Origin: Phycisphaerae bacterium | GTDB lineage: Bacteria > Planctomycetota > Phycisphaerae > SM23-33 | Direction of reading: 5' to 3' | Length of the DNA: 5,024 nt | Assembly (NCBI GenBank): GCA_030628445.1 | Contig: DAOVQV010000131.1 | Span: 1 to 5,024 of the forward strand | Shown: positions 1 to 5,024 of the stretch, one piece after another | How the letters are laid out: each line of letters opens with the position of its first letter | Numbering within the stretch: position 1 is the stretch's first letter | Notes under the pieces: model-generated | What the model was told of the DNA's origin: nothing | The model's database searches: none | What the model saw: only the letters and a program-made list of their open reading frames with translations | Made by a program: the position numbers and the translations under genes

Positions 1-403
1 GGTTGTGCGTCTCCGGCTCGATGTCCAGCGCGGTGCAGTCGGCGGTCAGCCCGGCGTTGATGCGGACGGCGGCGTACGGCATGAGCGTGCGGCCCGTCGA
101 GGTCGCTCCTGCGATGACGATCTGGGGGCGCCGCTTGCGGATAAGATCGCACATGCACGCCGCGTAGGGCTCGACAAGAAAGTGCTCCAGTTGCGGCGAT
201 TCGGTGGCGATGACCTCATCGGCGCCGCGGTCGATCAGGCCTTGCAGATCGTCGCCGTTGATCTTGTGTCCGAAGATGACCGCCGTCAGCTTAGTGTCCA
301 GCTTCTCGGTAAGCCGGCGCCCGCGCGTCAGCAACTCGTGACTGATCCGCTGCACGCGCCCGCCGGCCTGCTCGGCGAGAATCCATACGCCCTCGTAATT
401 CAT
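1..403 (-). CDS. etfA: Electron transfer flavoprotein alpha subunit, N-terminal part (cut by window edge)
   Basis: This reading frame stays open from an ATG at 403 to the left edge, giving 134 residues and no stop. The protein begins MNYEGVWILAEQ and contains the stretch IAGATSTGRTLMPYAA near residues 98-113, followed by RINAGLTADCTALDIE. Both are typical of domain I of EtfA; the C-terminal FAD-binding domain lies outside the window. EtfA pairs with EtfB to form a soluble heterodimeric flavoprotein that carries electrons between dehydrogenases and a quinone or other acceptor. The start codon directly follows the etfB stop (TAG then ATG). A purine-rich AGGAAAGGA stretch inside the end of etfB can serve as ribosome site, so the two subunits are very likely co-translated. 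The gene is easily missed because its stop codon is off the window and longer antisense frames overlap it. Confidence 0.93.
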   Translation of the reverse strand, partial: MNYEGVWILAEQAGGRVQRISHELLTRGRRLTEKLDTKLTAVIFGHKINGDDLQGLIDRGADEVIATESPQLEHFLVEPYAACMCDLIRKRRPQIVIAGATSTGRTLMPYAAVRINAGLTADCTALDIEPETHN

Positions 404-1201
404 CTAGAGAAGGTTCCTTTCCTGCAAGAACGCCATGAGCTTGTCGGCCGCTTGGGAGACGGCTTCCTCGTCGGTGGCGGCGATCTTTTCGCACTGCCGC
501 GCCAGCTTCGGCCGGAAGATTTTCACCACGCGCGTAGGCGACCCCTCCAGCCCGATCTTGTCCGGTTCGACTCCAATGTCCTCGGGCCCCCAGATGGGGA
601 TCTCGACGTGCTTGGCCTTCTTCTTCCCGCCCAGAGTAGGGAGGCGCGGGTCGGCGATCTCCTTGACCACGGTCAGCAAGGCCGGCAGATCGACTTCGAG
701 TATCTCGTACCCGTCCTCGACGAGGCGGCGGAGGCGGATTGTCTTTTCGCCCAACTCGTCGATCTTCCCCACGTACGTCGCGGCCGGGAGGTCCAGAAAC
801 GAGGCGATCCCAGGCCCGACCTGACCCGTATCTCCGTCGGTGGCCCGCTCGCCGCAGAGGATCAAATCGACCTCGCCGAGCCGGCGTATCGCCCCCGCCA
901 GGACGTAGCTGGTCGCCCAGGTGTCCGACCCGGCGAAACTCTTGTCACAAATCAGCACCGCCGAGTCGCACCCCATCGCGACGGCCTCGCGGAGCGCCTT
1001 AACGGCGTTGGGCGGGCCCATGGAAATGGCTGTCACCTCGCCGCCGTGGGCCTCGCGAAGCTGGATTGCGGTCTCGATAGCGTACAGGTCCAGCGGATTG
1101 ATGATCGCCTCGACCCCCTCGCGGATCATCGTGCCGGTCTGGTCGTCCATCTTCACGGCGTTGGTCTCGGGGACCTGCTTTATCGGGACGATAATCCGCA
1201 T
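404..1201 (-). CDS. etfB: Electron transfer flavoprotein beta subunit, bifurcating-type
   Basis: The protein has 265 residues, a normal EtfB length. It starts MRIIVPIKQVPET, the usual EtfB opening with KQVP at 8-11, and has NPLDLYAIETA (35-45), ISMGPPNA (59-66), FAGSDTWATS (89-98) and TDGDTGQVGP (121-130). The last is the nucleotide-binding signature of the family. The ISMGPP and FAGSDT stretches and the segment GGKKKAKHVEIP (191-202) resemble, from memory, EtfB of the electron-bifurcating clade such as Acidaminococcus rather than mitochondrial-type EtfB. That would imply a second flavin in EtfB and coupling to a partner such as an acyl-CoA dehydrogenase or FixCX-like module, none of which is visible here. 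I chose ATG at 1201 over TTG at 1207 because a GGAG at 1209-1212 sits seven bases upstream. etfA follows without a gap. Confidence 0.95.
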   Translation of the reverse strand: MRIIVPIKQVPETNAVKMDDQTGTMIREGVEAIINPLDLYAIETAIQLREAHGGEVTAISMGPPNAVKALREAVAMGCDSAVLICDKSFAGSDTWATSYVLAGAIRRLGEVDLILCGERATDGDTGQVGPGIASFLDLPAATYVGKIDELGEKTIRLRRLVEDGYEILEVDLPALLTVVKEIADPRLPTLGGKKKAKHVEIPIWGPEDIGVEPDKIGLEGSPTRVVKIFRPKLARQCEKIAATDEEAVSQAADKLMAFLQERNLL

Positions 1202-1391
1202 CGGCAAACTCCAGCAGGGCGCAGTTCAACGTGTGGTCATGGTGTTTTATCCGCCGCCTCGGCGGAGATCAAAAAGCTTACCACAAGGGGCGCCGCGCCT
1301 TTGCAAAAAAAAAATGCGATTCATATCTGTTGGTTTTGACCGTACTATGAGTTCCCTCGTCATGCGGATGTATTCATTTAGGGACCTGGTA
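1202..1391. promoter_or_regulatory. Divergent intergenic region with promoters for etfBA and the polyol dehydrogenase
   Basis: This 190-base stretch separates two divergently read genes and is clearly less GC-rich than its flanks, so it should hold both start sites. Visible structure includes a dyad CCGCC-TC-GGCGG at 1254-1265, a dyad GGCGC-C-GCGCC at 1289-1299 and a run of ten A at 1305-1314. For the rightward gene, TTCATA (1320-1325) and TACTAT (1343-1348) are spaced 17 bases apart, and a separate TTGACC lies at 1336-1341; both are weak sigma70-like matches. For the leftward genes, GATAAA read on the minus strand just upstream of the etfB leader is a possible -10 element. No individual promoter is secure. 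The dyads could be operators or chance in GC-rich DNA. I see no gene, tRNA or recognisable riboswitch in the region. Confidence 0.45.
1380..1384 (+). promoter_or_regulatory. Ribosome binding site fixing the dehydrogenase start
   Basis: AGGGA lies seven bases before ATG 1392. The in-frame upstream ATG candidates, including 1362, have no comparable site and would add residues that do not match the family, so 1392 is the supported start. Confidence 0.6.
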
Positions 1392-2429
1392 ATGAAGGCT
1401 GCTTTCCTTACAGGTATCGGGCAGGTGGAGATTCGTGAAGTTCCAGCCCCCCAGCTGGATCGCCCTGACGCGGTGCTGCTTCGGGTCGATGTCGTGGGCG
1501 TTTGCGGGTCGGACATGCACTACTACCGGACCGGGCGGATCGGCGACCAGGTAGTGCGTTTCCCCTGGCGGGTGGGGCATGAGTTCGCCGCTACAGTGAT
1601 CGAGGTCGGCCCGGAGGCGGGTGAGCTCAATCCCGGGACCCGCGTAGCCGTCGATCCGCTGATAACCTGCGGTCAGTGCGATCAGTGCCAAGCGCACCGC
1701 CCCCACACCTGCCGCCGACAGAAGTTCATGGGCTGCCCCGGGCAGATGGAGGGTTGTCTGGCTGAACTGGTCGCCATCCCGGCCGCCTGCTGCTACCCGA
1801 TCCCAGATAGCATGACCTGTGAGCAGGCAGCGCTGATCGAGCCGTTCTCCATATCCCTTCACGCCCAACGCCTCGCTGCACAGGGCGACGGGACCAGGAT
1901 CGCCATCCTCGGGGCCGGACCTATGGGCCTGGGCGTCCTGGGTGCTGTTAGAGCGGCTTGGCGATGCACGACGTACGTAACGGATTTGCTGGATGAACGC
2001 TTGGGCGTGGCGCGACAGCTTGGGGCGGACTGGACTGGTAACGCCGCCCGCCAGGACATGGTGCCCGCCATTGCCCAGTGCGAGCCGGCCGGGCTGGACT
2101 GTGTGGTCGAATGTGCCGGGCAGCAGGAGACTCTGGACCAGGGCGTCGAGCTGCTCGCCCCCGGCGGGGTGCTCGTGATCGTCGGGATTCCCGAGACCGG
2201 GCGTATCAGCTTCGACATGGACGCGATTCGCCGCAAGGAGCTTCGCATCCAGAACGTCCGCCGGCAGAACAACTGTGTTGCGCAGGCGATCGAGATGCTC
2301 GCCGGCGGGAAAGTCAATCTCGATCCGCTTGTGACGCACCATTTCTCCATGGATCAGACGAAAGAGGCGTTCGATCTGGTTTCCGATTACCGCGATGGCG
2401 TGGTCAAGGCGATGATCCATCTGAAATGA
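1392..2429 (+). CDS. Zinc- and NAD-dependent polyol dehydrogenase, sorbitol/xylitol (L-iditol 2-dehydrogenase) type
   Basis: The 345-residue protein is a complete medium-chain dehydrogenase of typical length. The N-terminal GroES-like domain carries the catalytic zinc ligands C38 (in GVCGSD), H63 and E64 (GHEF), with E150 in the position used by sorbitol dehydrogenases. The structural zinc site is complete: C93, C96, C99 and C107. The Rossmann domain has GAGPMG at 174-179, and D198 at the end of the second strand suggests NAD rather than NADP. The stretch GSDMHYYRTGRIGD (39-52) closely resembles sorbitol and xylitol dehydrogenases, so oxidation of a sugar alcohol to a ketose is the likely cytosolic reaction; threonine dehydrogenase and other MDR activities cannot be excluded. 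It is divergent from etfBA. Downstream, rnpA begins 48 bases after the stop, so the two may share a transcript. Confidence 0.9.
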   Translation: MKAAFLTGIGQVEIREVPAPQLDRPDAVLLRVDVVGVCGSDMHYYRTGRIGDQVVRFPWRVGHEFAATVIEVGPEAGELNPGTRVAVDPLITCGQCDQCQAHRPHTCRRQKFMGCPGQMEGCLAELVAIPAACCYPIPDSMTCEQAALIEPFSISLHAQRLAAQGDGTRIAILGAGPMGLGVLGAVRAAWRCTTYVTDLLDERLGVARQLGADWTGNAARQDMVPAIAQCEPAGLDCVVECAGQQETLDQGVELLAPGGVLVIVGIPETGRISFDMDAIRRKELRIQNVRRQNNCVAQAIEMLAGGKVNLDPLVTHHFSMDQTKEAFDLVSDYRDGVVKAMIHLK

Positions 2430-2477
2430 AGTCCGATCTCCAGCGCAAACGCCACTGTTGGGACCGCACAGCGCAAG

Positions 2478-2873
2478 ATGAGCGAAGCACGCCGAGACAA
2501 TCGACCTGACCTACGGGCCGGGAAGAAGTACCGCATCAAACGGAACAAGGAAATCTCCCGCATCTTTCAGCAGGGCAGGCGGGCCTCGGACTCACTGATT
2601 ACGCTGCGGGCCCTCCCGAATGCGGACATGGAAGTTCGCGCGCGCCTGGGGGTGGCTGTTACCAAGAGGCACGGCGGCGCGGTGCGGCGCAATCGCATCA
2701 AGCGCCTGTGCCGCGAGGCGTTTCGTCTTGTCCGCTGTGAGCTGCCGGGCGGTTACGACTACGTGATCCTACCGCATGTCGGCGCTGAACTGACGCTGGA
2801 GAAACTCATCCGTTCGCTGAAGGTGCTGGCCCCGCGAGCAACCGGGCGCCAGAGTCGTCAGGTGGGGTCGTGA
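2478..2873 (+). CDS. rnpA: Ribonuclease P protein component
   Basis: This 131-residue basic protein is the protein subunit of RNase P, which binds the catalytic RNA and helps trim 5' leaders from precursor tRNAs in the cytoplasm. The key evidence is the RNR signature AVRRNRIKRLCREAFR at residues 68-83 and the conserved opening YRIKRNKEISRIFQQG at 18-33, followed by the central strand ARLGVAVTKRHG. The length is near the family norm, with about 14 extra N-terminal residues and a short C-terminal tail. ATG 2478 is the only standard start in frame after the dehydrogenase stop, yet it has no good Shine-Dalgarno sequence. Translation may depend on coupling or a leaderless-like mode, or the start may be misplaced. 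The expected upstream partner rpmH is absent from the 48-base gap. The gene overlaps yidD by four bases. Confidence 0.96.
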   Translation: MSEARRDNRPDLRAGKKYRIKRNKEISRIFQQGRRASDSLITLRALPNADMEVRARLGVAVTKRHGGAVRRNRIKRLCREAFRLVRCELPGGYDYVILPHVGAELTLEKLIRSLKVLAPRATGRQSRQVGS

Positions 2874-3118
2874 TCCGGCCGCGATCCTTAAGCGCAATGA
2901 CGACCGCCGCCAAGCGGGTGCTGATTGTGCTTGTGCGATTGTATCAGGTAACCTTGTCGCCCATCCTCGGGCTGCAGTGCCGCTTCACTCCCACTTGTAG
3001 CGAGTATTTCATCGAGGCCGTCTCCAAGTACGGTCCTGTACGTGGGCTTGCCATGGGTCTGCGGCGGATTCTGCGGTGCCACCCATTCGCCAAGGGCCGC
3101 TACGACCCTGTTCCGTAG
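2870..3118 (+). CDS. yidD: Membrane protein insertion efficiency factor YidD
   Basis: The 82-residue product matches the small YidD family throughout. It has the amphipathic segment VLIVLVRLYQVTLSPIL (18-33), CRFTPTCSEY (37-46) with C37 and C43, YGPVRGL and RRILRCHP (65-72) with C70, and the terminal YDPVP. YidD is a peripheral inner-membrane protein thought to assist the YidC insertase. The family usually ends GGYDPVP; here it is KGRYDPVP, a small departure. I chose GTG 2870, which overlaps the rnpA stop as GTGA and has a purine-rich AGGTGGGG just before it, indicating translational coupling to rnpA. ATG 2897 would give a 73-residue form but lacks a ribosome site. yidC, the usual next gene, is not present; the next gene is convergent, 22 bases away. 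Confidence 0.95.
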   Translation: MIRPRSLSAMTTAAKRVLIVLVRLYQVTLSPILGLQCRFTPTCSEYFIEAVSKYGPVRGLAMGLRRILRCHPFAKGRYDPVP

Positions 3119-3140
3119 GCACGAAGCGTCATTGCGGACA
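3119..3140. other. Short convergent gap between yidD and the glycosyltransferase
   Basis: Only 22 bases separate the two convergent stop codons. I see no hairpin followed by a T run on either strand, so transcription from both sides probably ends by a factor-dependent mechanism or runs into the opposing gene. Confidence 0.5.
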
Positions 3141-4265
3141 CTATTCGCTCAGGTCCTGCTTGAACTTGGCGTACTGGCGGTCGACGATCTGGGTGAATTC
3201 GCTCCGGAATCGCTCGATGCTGAATCGTTCGGCGTTGGCGCGGATTCTCTGGGGATCGAAGCTGGAGGCCTGCGATTCGAACCTTTGGGCGGCCCTGGCG
3301 ATGCAGGGGGCGGTTTGTTGGGCGAAGTGGACTCCGGTCTGCCCGTCGATGACGGTTTCGGCTGCTCCGCCCCGCCCGAAGGTTATCACGGGCGTCCCAC
3401 AGGCCTGGGCCTCGACGGCGACGATTCCGAAATCCTCCTCGGCTGCGAATATGAACGCCTTGGCACGCTGCATATGATCGATCAGGACTTTTCGGTCGAC
3501 GTGTCCGAGGAACTGGACGTTGGAAGCGGCGTTGGACCGGACCCTCCTGCGGTCGGGTCCGTCGCCGATGACGATCAGCTTCTTGTCCGGCATGAGCGAG
3601 AAGCTTTCGGTGACCAGGTCCATGCGCTTGTACGGCGTCATACGGGAGGCGGTCAGGTAGAAGTCTTCCTTCTCCGTATGCAGGGAAAATGCTCCCGTGT
3701 CCACCGGCGGGTAGATTACGGTAGCCTCCCGACGGTAGTACTTGCGGACCCGCCGGGCGATGAATTTGGATATCGCCATGAAGTGATCGACACTGTTGGC
3801 GCTGCGGACGTCCCACATCCGGATGTAATGCAGCACAGCCTTTACCAACCAGCCCTTCACCCCCCGCTGAAGCCCGCTGGCGGAAAGATACTGCTGTTGC
3901 AAGTCCCAAGCGTAGCGTATGGGCGAGACGCACATGCACAGGTGGAGCTGATGCGGGCTTGTCAGCACGCCTTTGGCGACCGCGTGGGAATTAGATATGA
4001 CCAGGTCGTAGGAAGAAAGGTCGAACTGCTCTACGGCCAGGGGCATCAGCGGTAAGTAGCTTCTGAACTTGCTGCGGGCTCGAGGAAGCTTCTGGATGAA
4101 GGATGTCCTGACGGCCCTGCCCTTCAGAAAGTCGCGCTGGGCAGCGGGGAGGAAATCGACTATGCAAAACACATCGGCATCGGGGAAGAGGTCCAGCATC
4201 TGCTCGAGCAATTGCTCCGAGCCTGCGTAGGTTGAAAGCCATTCATGGACAAAGGCAACGCGCAT
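3141..4265 (-). CDS. GT4-family glycosyltransferase, WbaZ-like (probable mannosyltransferase of surface polysaccharide synthesis)
   Basis: The 374-residue protein has the two-domain GT-B layout of family 4 retaining glycosyltransferases. The N-terminal acceptor domain opens MRVAFVHEWLSTYAGSEQ, followed by the characteristic VSPIRYAWDLQQQYL (113-127). The C-terminal nucleotide-sugar domain has SRMTPYKRMDL with R208 and K213, which contact the donor phosphates in this family. The EX7E pair is E277 and E285 in EDFGIVAVE, followed by ACGTPVI. The combination of FVHEWL and SPIRYAWD is typical of WbaZ-like enzymes that use GDP-mannose in O-antigen or exopolysaccharide assembly; the exact donor cannot be read from sequence. 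There is no signal peptide or membrane span, so it should act at the cytosolic face. ATG 4265 is preferred over ATG 4304 because homology begins there, although no strong ribosome site is seen. It lies 81 bases downstream of the LOG-family gene, in the same direction. Confidence 0.92.
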   Translation of the reverse strand: MRVAFVHEWLSTYAGSEQLLEQMLDLFPDADVFCIVDFLPAAQRDFLKGRAVRTSFIQKLPRARSKFRSYLPLMPLAVEQFDLSSYDLVISNSHAVAKGVLTSPHQLHLCMCVSPIRYAWDLQQQYLSASGLQRGVKGWLVKAVLHYIRMWDVRSANSVDHFMAISKFIARRVRKYYRREATVIYPPVDTGAFSLHTEKEDFYLTASRMTPYKRMDLVTESFSLMPDKKLIVIGDGPDRRRVRSNAASNVQFLGHVDRKVLIDHMQRAKAFIFAAEEDFGIVAVEAQACGTPVITFGRGGAAETVIDGQTGVHFAQQTAPCIARAAQRFESQASSFDPQRIRANAERFSIERFRSEFTQIVDRQYAKFKQDLSE

Positions 4266-4271
4266 CGGCGA

Positions 4272-4348
4272 AGTCTCATGTAGTCCGCACGTGGGAGATG
4301 GCATTGTATGGTGCGGTTGAAGCGTCCGGCAAGGACGGCTGGGAGACT
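4272..4348 (-). repeat. Nested inverted repeats between the LOG-family gene and the glycosyltransferase
   Basis: Three inverted pairs are arranged so that one encloses the other two: AGTCTC (4272-4277) with GAGACT (4343-4348), CCGCAC (4285-4290) with GTGCGG (4311-4316), and CGTCC (4323-4327) with GGACG (4333-4337). In minus-strand RNA these could fold as a three-way junction just upstream of the glycosyltransferase start, overlapping the stop codon of the preceding gene. Each stem is only five or six pairs, and the outer loop is long, so chance is quite possible. No T run follows on the minus strand, so it is not an intrinsic terminator. Confidence 0.25.
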
Positions 4349-4946
4349 ATTTTTTCCGCCGTTTGCGTCTTGCTTTGGGCGGTGCGTGTGCGCTGGGCGG
4401 TTTCCCGGCGAATGTACCCTCGCCGGTGATTTGACGCATACCGGTGCGGGCGGGTGCGGCTTCTCGTCGCTTCGCCTGTTCTCGCGCCTCAACTGCGATC
4501 CTGGCCGCCTCGTTCAGGCTGTCTGTGACGGTGAACAGCTTCAGGTCGGCAGGATCGATTTTCTTGTACGTACCCCGCAGCATGGACTTGGACATCCAGT
4601 CCATCAGTCCGCGCCAATAGCTTCGTCCGATCAGGATCACCGGGAAGCGTTCTGCCTTGGCGGTCTGGATCAGCGACATGGAGTTGAAGAACTTGTGCAG
4701 CGTCCCGTACCCGCCGGGAAAACAGATAAAGGAAGAGGCGTACTTGACGAACATCACCAGGCGGGCGAAGAAGTATCTGAAATCAAGCGACGTAGTGATG
4801 TATGGATTTGACCTTTGCTCCCTGGGGAGCATGATATTCAGCCCGACGGAGTTCCCGCCGACGTCGTAGGCGCCTCTATTGGCGGCCTCCATTATCCCGG
4901 GCCCGCCGCCGGTGATGATCGCGACCTTGCCGTCCATCCTAGCCAT
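4347..4946 (-). CDS. LOG-family (TIGR00730-like) Rossmann protein, N-terminally short and lacking the signature glutamate
   Basis: The 199-residue protein belongs to the LOG/lysine-decarboxylase-like family: ITGGGPGIMEAANRGA (11-26), GLNIMLPREQRSNPYI (35-50), FRYFFARLVMFVKYA (56-70), FPGGYGTL (76-83), SLIQT and RFPVILIGRSYWRGL. Active members release a base from nucleoside 5'-monophosphates, using an arginine in an RK motif and the glutamate of PGGxGTxxE. Here R62 remains, but the neighbouring lysine is L63 and the glutamate is K85 (PGGYGTLHK), so normal catalysis is doubtful. Relatives have roughly 40-60 more N-terminal residues including the first Rossmann strand; here an in-frame TAG sits just upstream. 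The last 40 or so residues form an Ala/Pro/Arg/Lys-rich tail ending KARRKRRKK. ATG 4946 is chosen for its perfect AGGAGGT. It precedes the glycosyltransferase and may share its transcript. Confidence 0.85.
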   Translation of the reverse strand: MARMDGKVAIITGGGPGIMEAANRGAYDVGGNSVGLNIMLPREQRSNPYITTSLDFRYFFARLVMFVKYASSFICFPGGYGTLHKFFNSMSLIQTAKAERFPVILIGRSYWRGLMDWMSKSMLRGTYKKIDPADLKLFTVTDSLNEAARIAVEAREQAKRREAAPARTGMRQITGEGTFAGKPPSAHAPPKARRKRRKK

Positions 4947-5024
4947 CGTAAGCACCTCCTGAACTCGCCACCACTACGCCCTTGCCGCCGTCATCGCCTA
5001 CGCGTCGGGCCGGCCGCCGGGCCA
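4939..5024 (-). CDS. Possible C-terminal end of an upstream gene (cut by window edge), unknown function
   Basis: A minus-strand frame is open from the right edge to a TAG at 4939-4941 and encodes about 27 residues ending GKGVVVASSGGAYDG. Its stop would overlap the ATG of the LOG-family gene by eight bases (ATGGCTAG), an arrangement common in bacterial operons, which is the main reason to list it. The piece is too short to recognise. It could also be chance in GC-rich DNA, or the remnant of the missing LOG N-terminus in another frame. The two other minus-strand frames over this stretch contain stops. Confidence 0.3.
   Translation of the reverse strand, partial: ARRPARRVGDDGGKGVVVASSGGAYDG
4954..4960 (-). 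promoter_or_regulatory. Perfect Shine-Dalgarno (AGGAGGT) of the LOG-family gene
   Basis: Read on the minus strand, AGGAGGT ends seven bases before ATG 4946. It fixes the start there rather than at GTG 4955, which lies inside the site itself. A full anti-16S match supports real translation of this short form of the protein. Confidence 0.8.

Noticed and set aside
1285..1314. GC dyad followed by the A10 run as an intrinsic terminator
   Set aside because: On the plus strand the dyad is followed by TTTGC and then A, not a U tract; on the minus strand the T run precedes the hairpin. Neither orientation fits a terminator.
5..1339. Long plus-strand open frame of 444 codons
   Set aside because: It lies antisense to etfA and etfB, whose motifs are unambiguous. 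Its translation matches no family I recognise, and its length follows from high GC content.
921..1391. N-terminal extension of the dehydrogenase frame back to 921
   Set aside because: The extension would run antisense through etfB and lacks family similarity. ATG 1392 has a ribosome site, and the standard MDR N-terminus starts there.
1374..2420. Minus-strand open frame of 348 codons
   Set aside because: It is the antisense shadow of the polyol dehydrogenase, whose zinc ligands and Rossmann motif are all in the plus frame.
2427..2480. Possible fusion or readthrough between the dehydrogenase and rnpA, which share a reading frame with no other stop between them
   Set aside because: Both proteins are complete at family length and a TGA separates them. 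Sharing a frame over 16 codons is expected by chance in GC-rich DNA.
3042..4055. Plus-strand open frame of 337 codons
   Set aside because: It overlaps yidD and lies antisense to the glycosyltransferase; there are no recognisable motifs, and the Gly/Asp-rich content is typical of antisense translation.
4961..5024. Short plus-strand open frame at the right edge
   Set aside because: It has no start codon after the preceding in-frame stop and no ribosome site; the minus-strand frame fits the operon geometry better.

Overview
The window is GC-rich, densely coding bacterial DNA. It holds six complete genes plus one partial gene at the left edge and a possible fragment at the right edge. Bacterial origin is clear from rnpA, yidD and Shine-Dalgarno-type ribosome sites, including a perfect AGGAGGT. 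An electron-bifurcating-type Etf, a WbaZ-like glycosyltransferase and an rnpA without rpmH beside it would fit an anaerobic or facultative environmental Gram-negative, for example a planctomycete of the Phycisphaerae kind. That taxonomic guess is weak, since nothing in the window is diagnostic.

Left part (1-1201, minus strand): etfB followed by the start of etfA, abutting as TAG-ATG. They encode the two subunits of an electron transfer flavoprotein whose EtfB resembles the bifurcating clade. A divergent intergenic region (1202-1391) separates them from a plus-strand gene cluster.

Middle (1392-3118, plus strand): a zinc- and NAD-dependent polyol dehydrogenase of the sorbitol/xylitol type, then rnpA (protein subunit of RNase P), then yidD (membrane protein insertion factor). 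rnpA and yidD overlap by four bases. The usual flanks of this pair, rpmH before and yidC after, are absent here: a metabolic dehydrogenase lies upstream and a convergent glycosyltransferase ends 22 bases downstream.

Right part (3141-5024, minus strand): a LOG-family Rossmann protein, then a GT4 glycosyltransferase likely to act in O-antigen or exopolysaccharide assembly. An open frame from the right edge overlaps the LOG start and may be the tail of a further operon gene. The LOG-family protein is the most unusual item. It lacks the usual N-terminal strand and helix, its signature glutamate is replaced by lysine, and it ends in a strongly basic tail.

I see no mobile element, CRISPR array, tRNA, rRNA or convincing intrinsic terminator. 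I do not see a clear new multi-gene system; most of the window is ordinary housekeeping and metabolic content.
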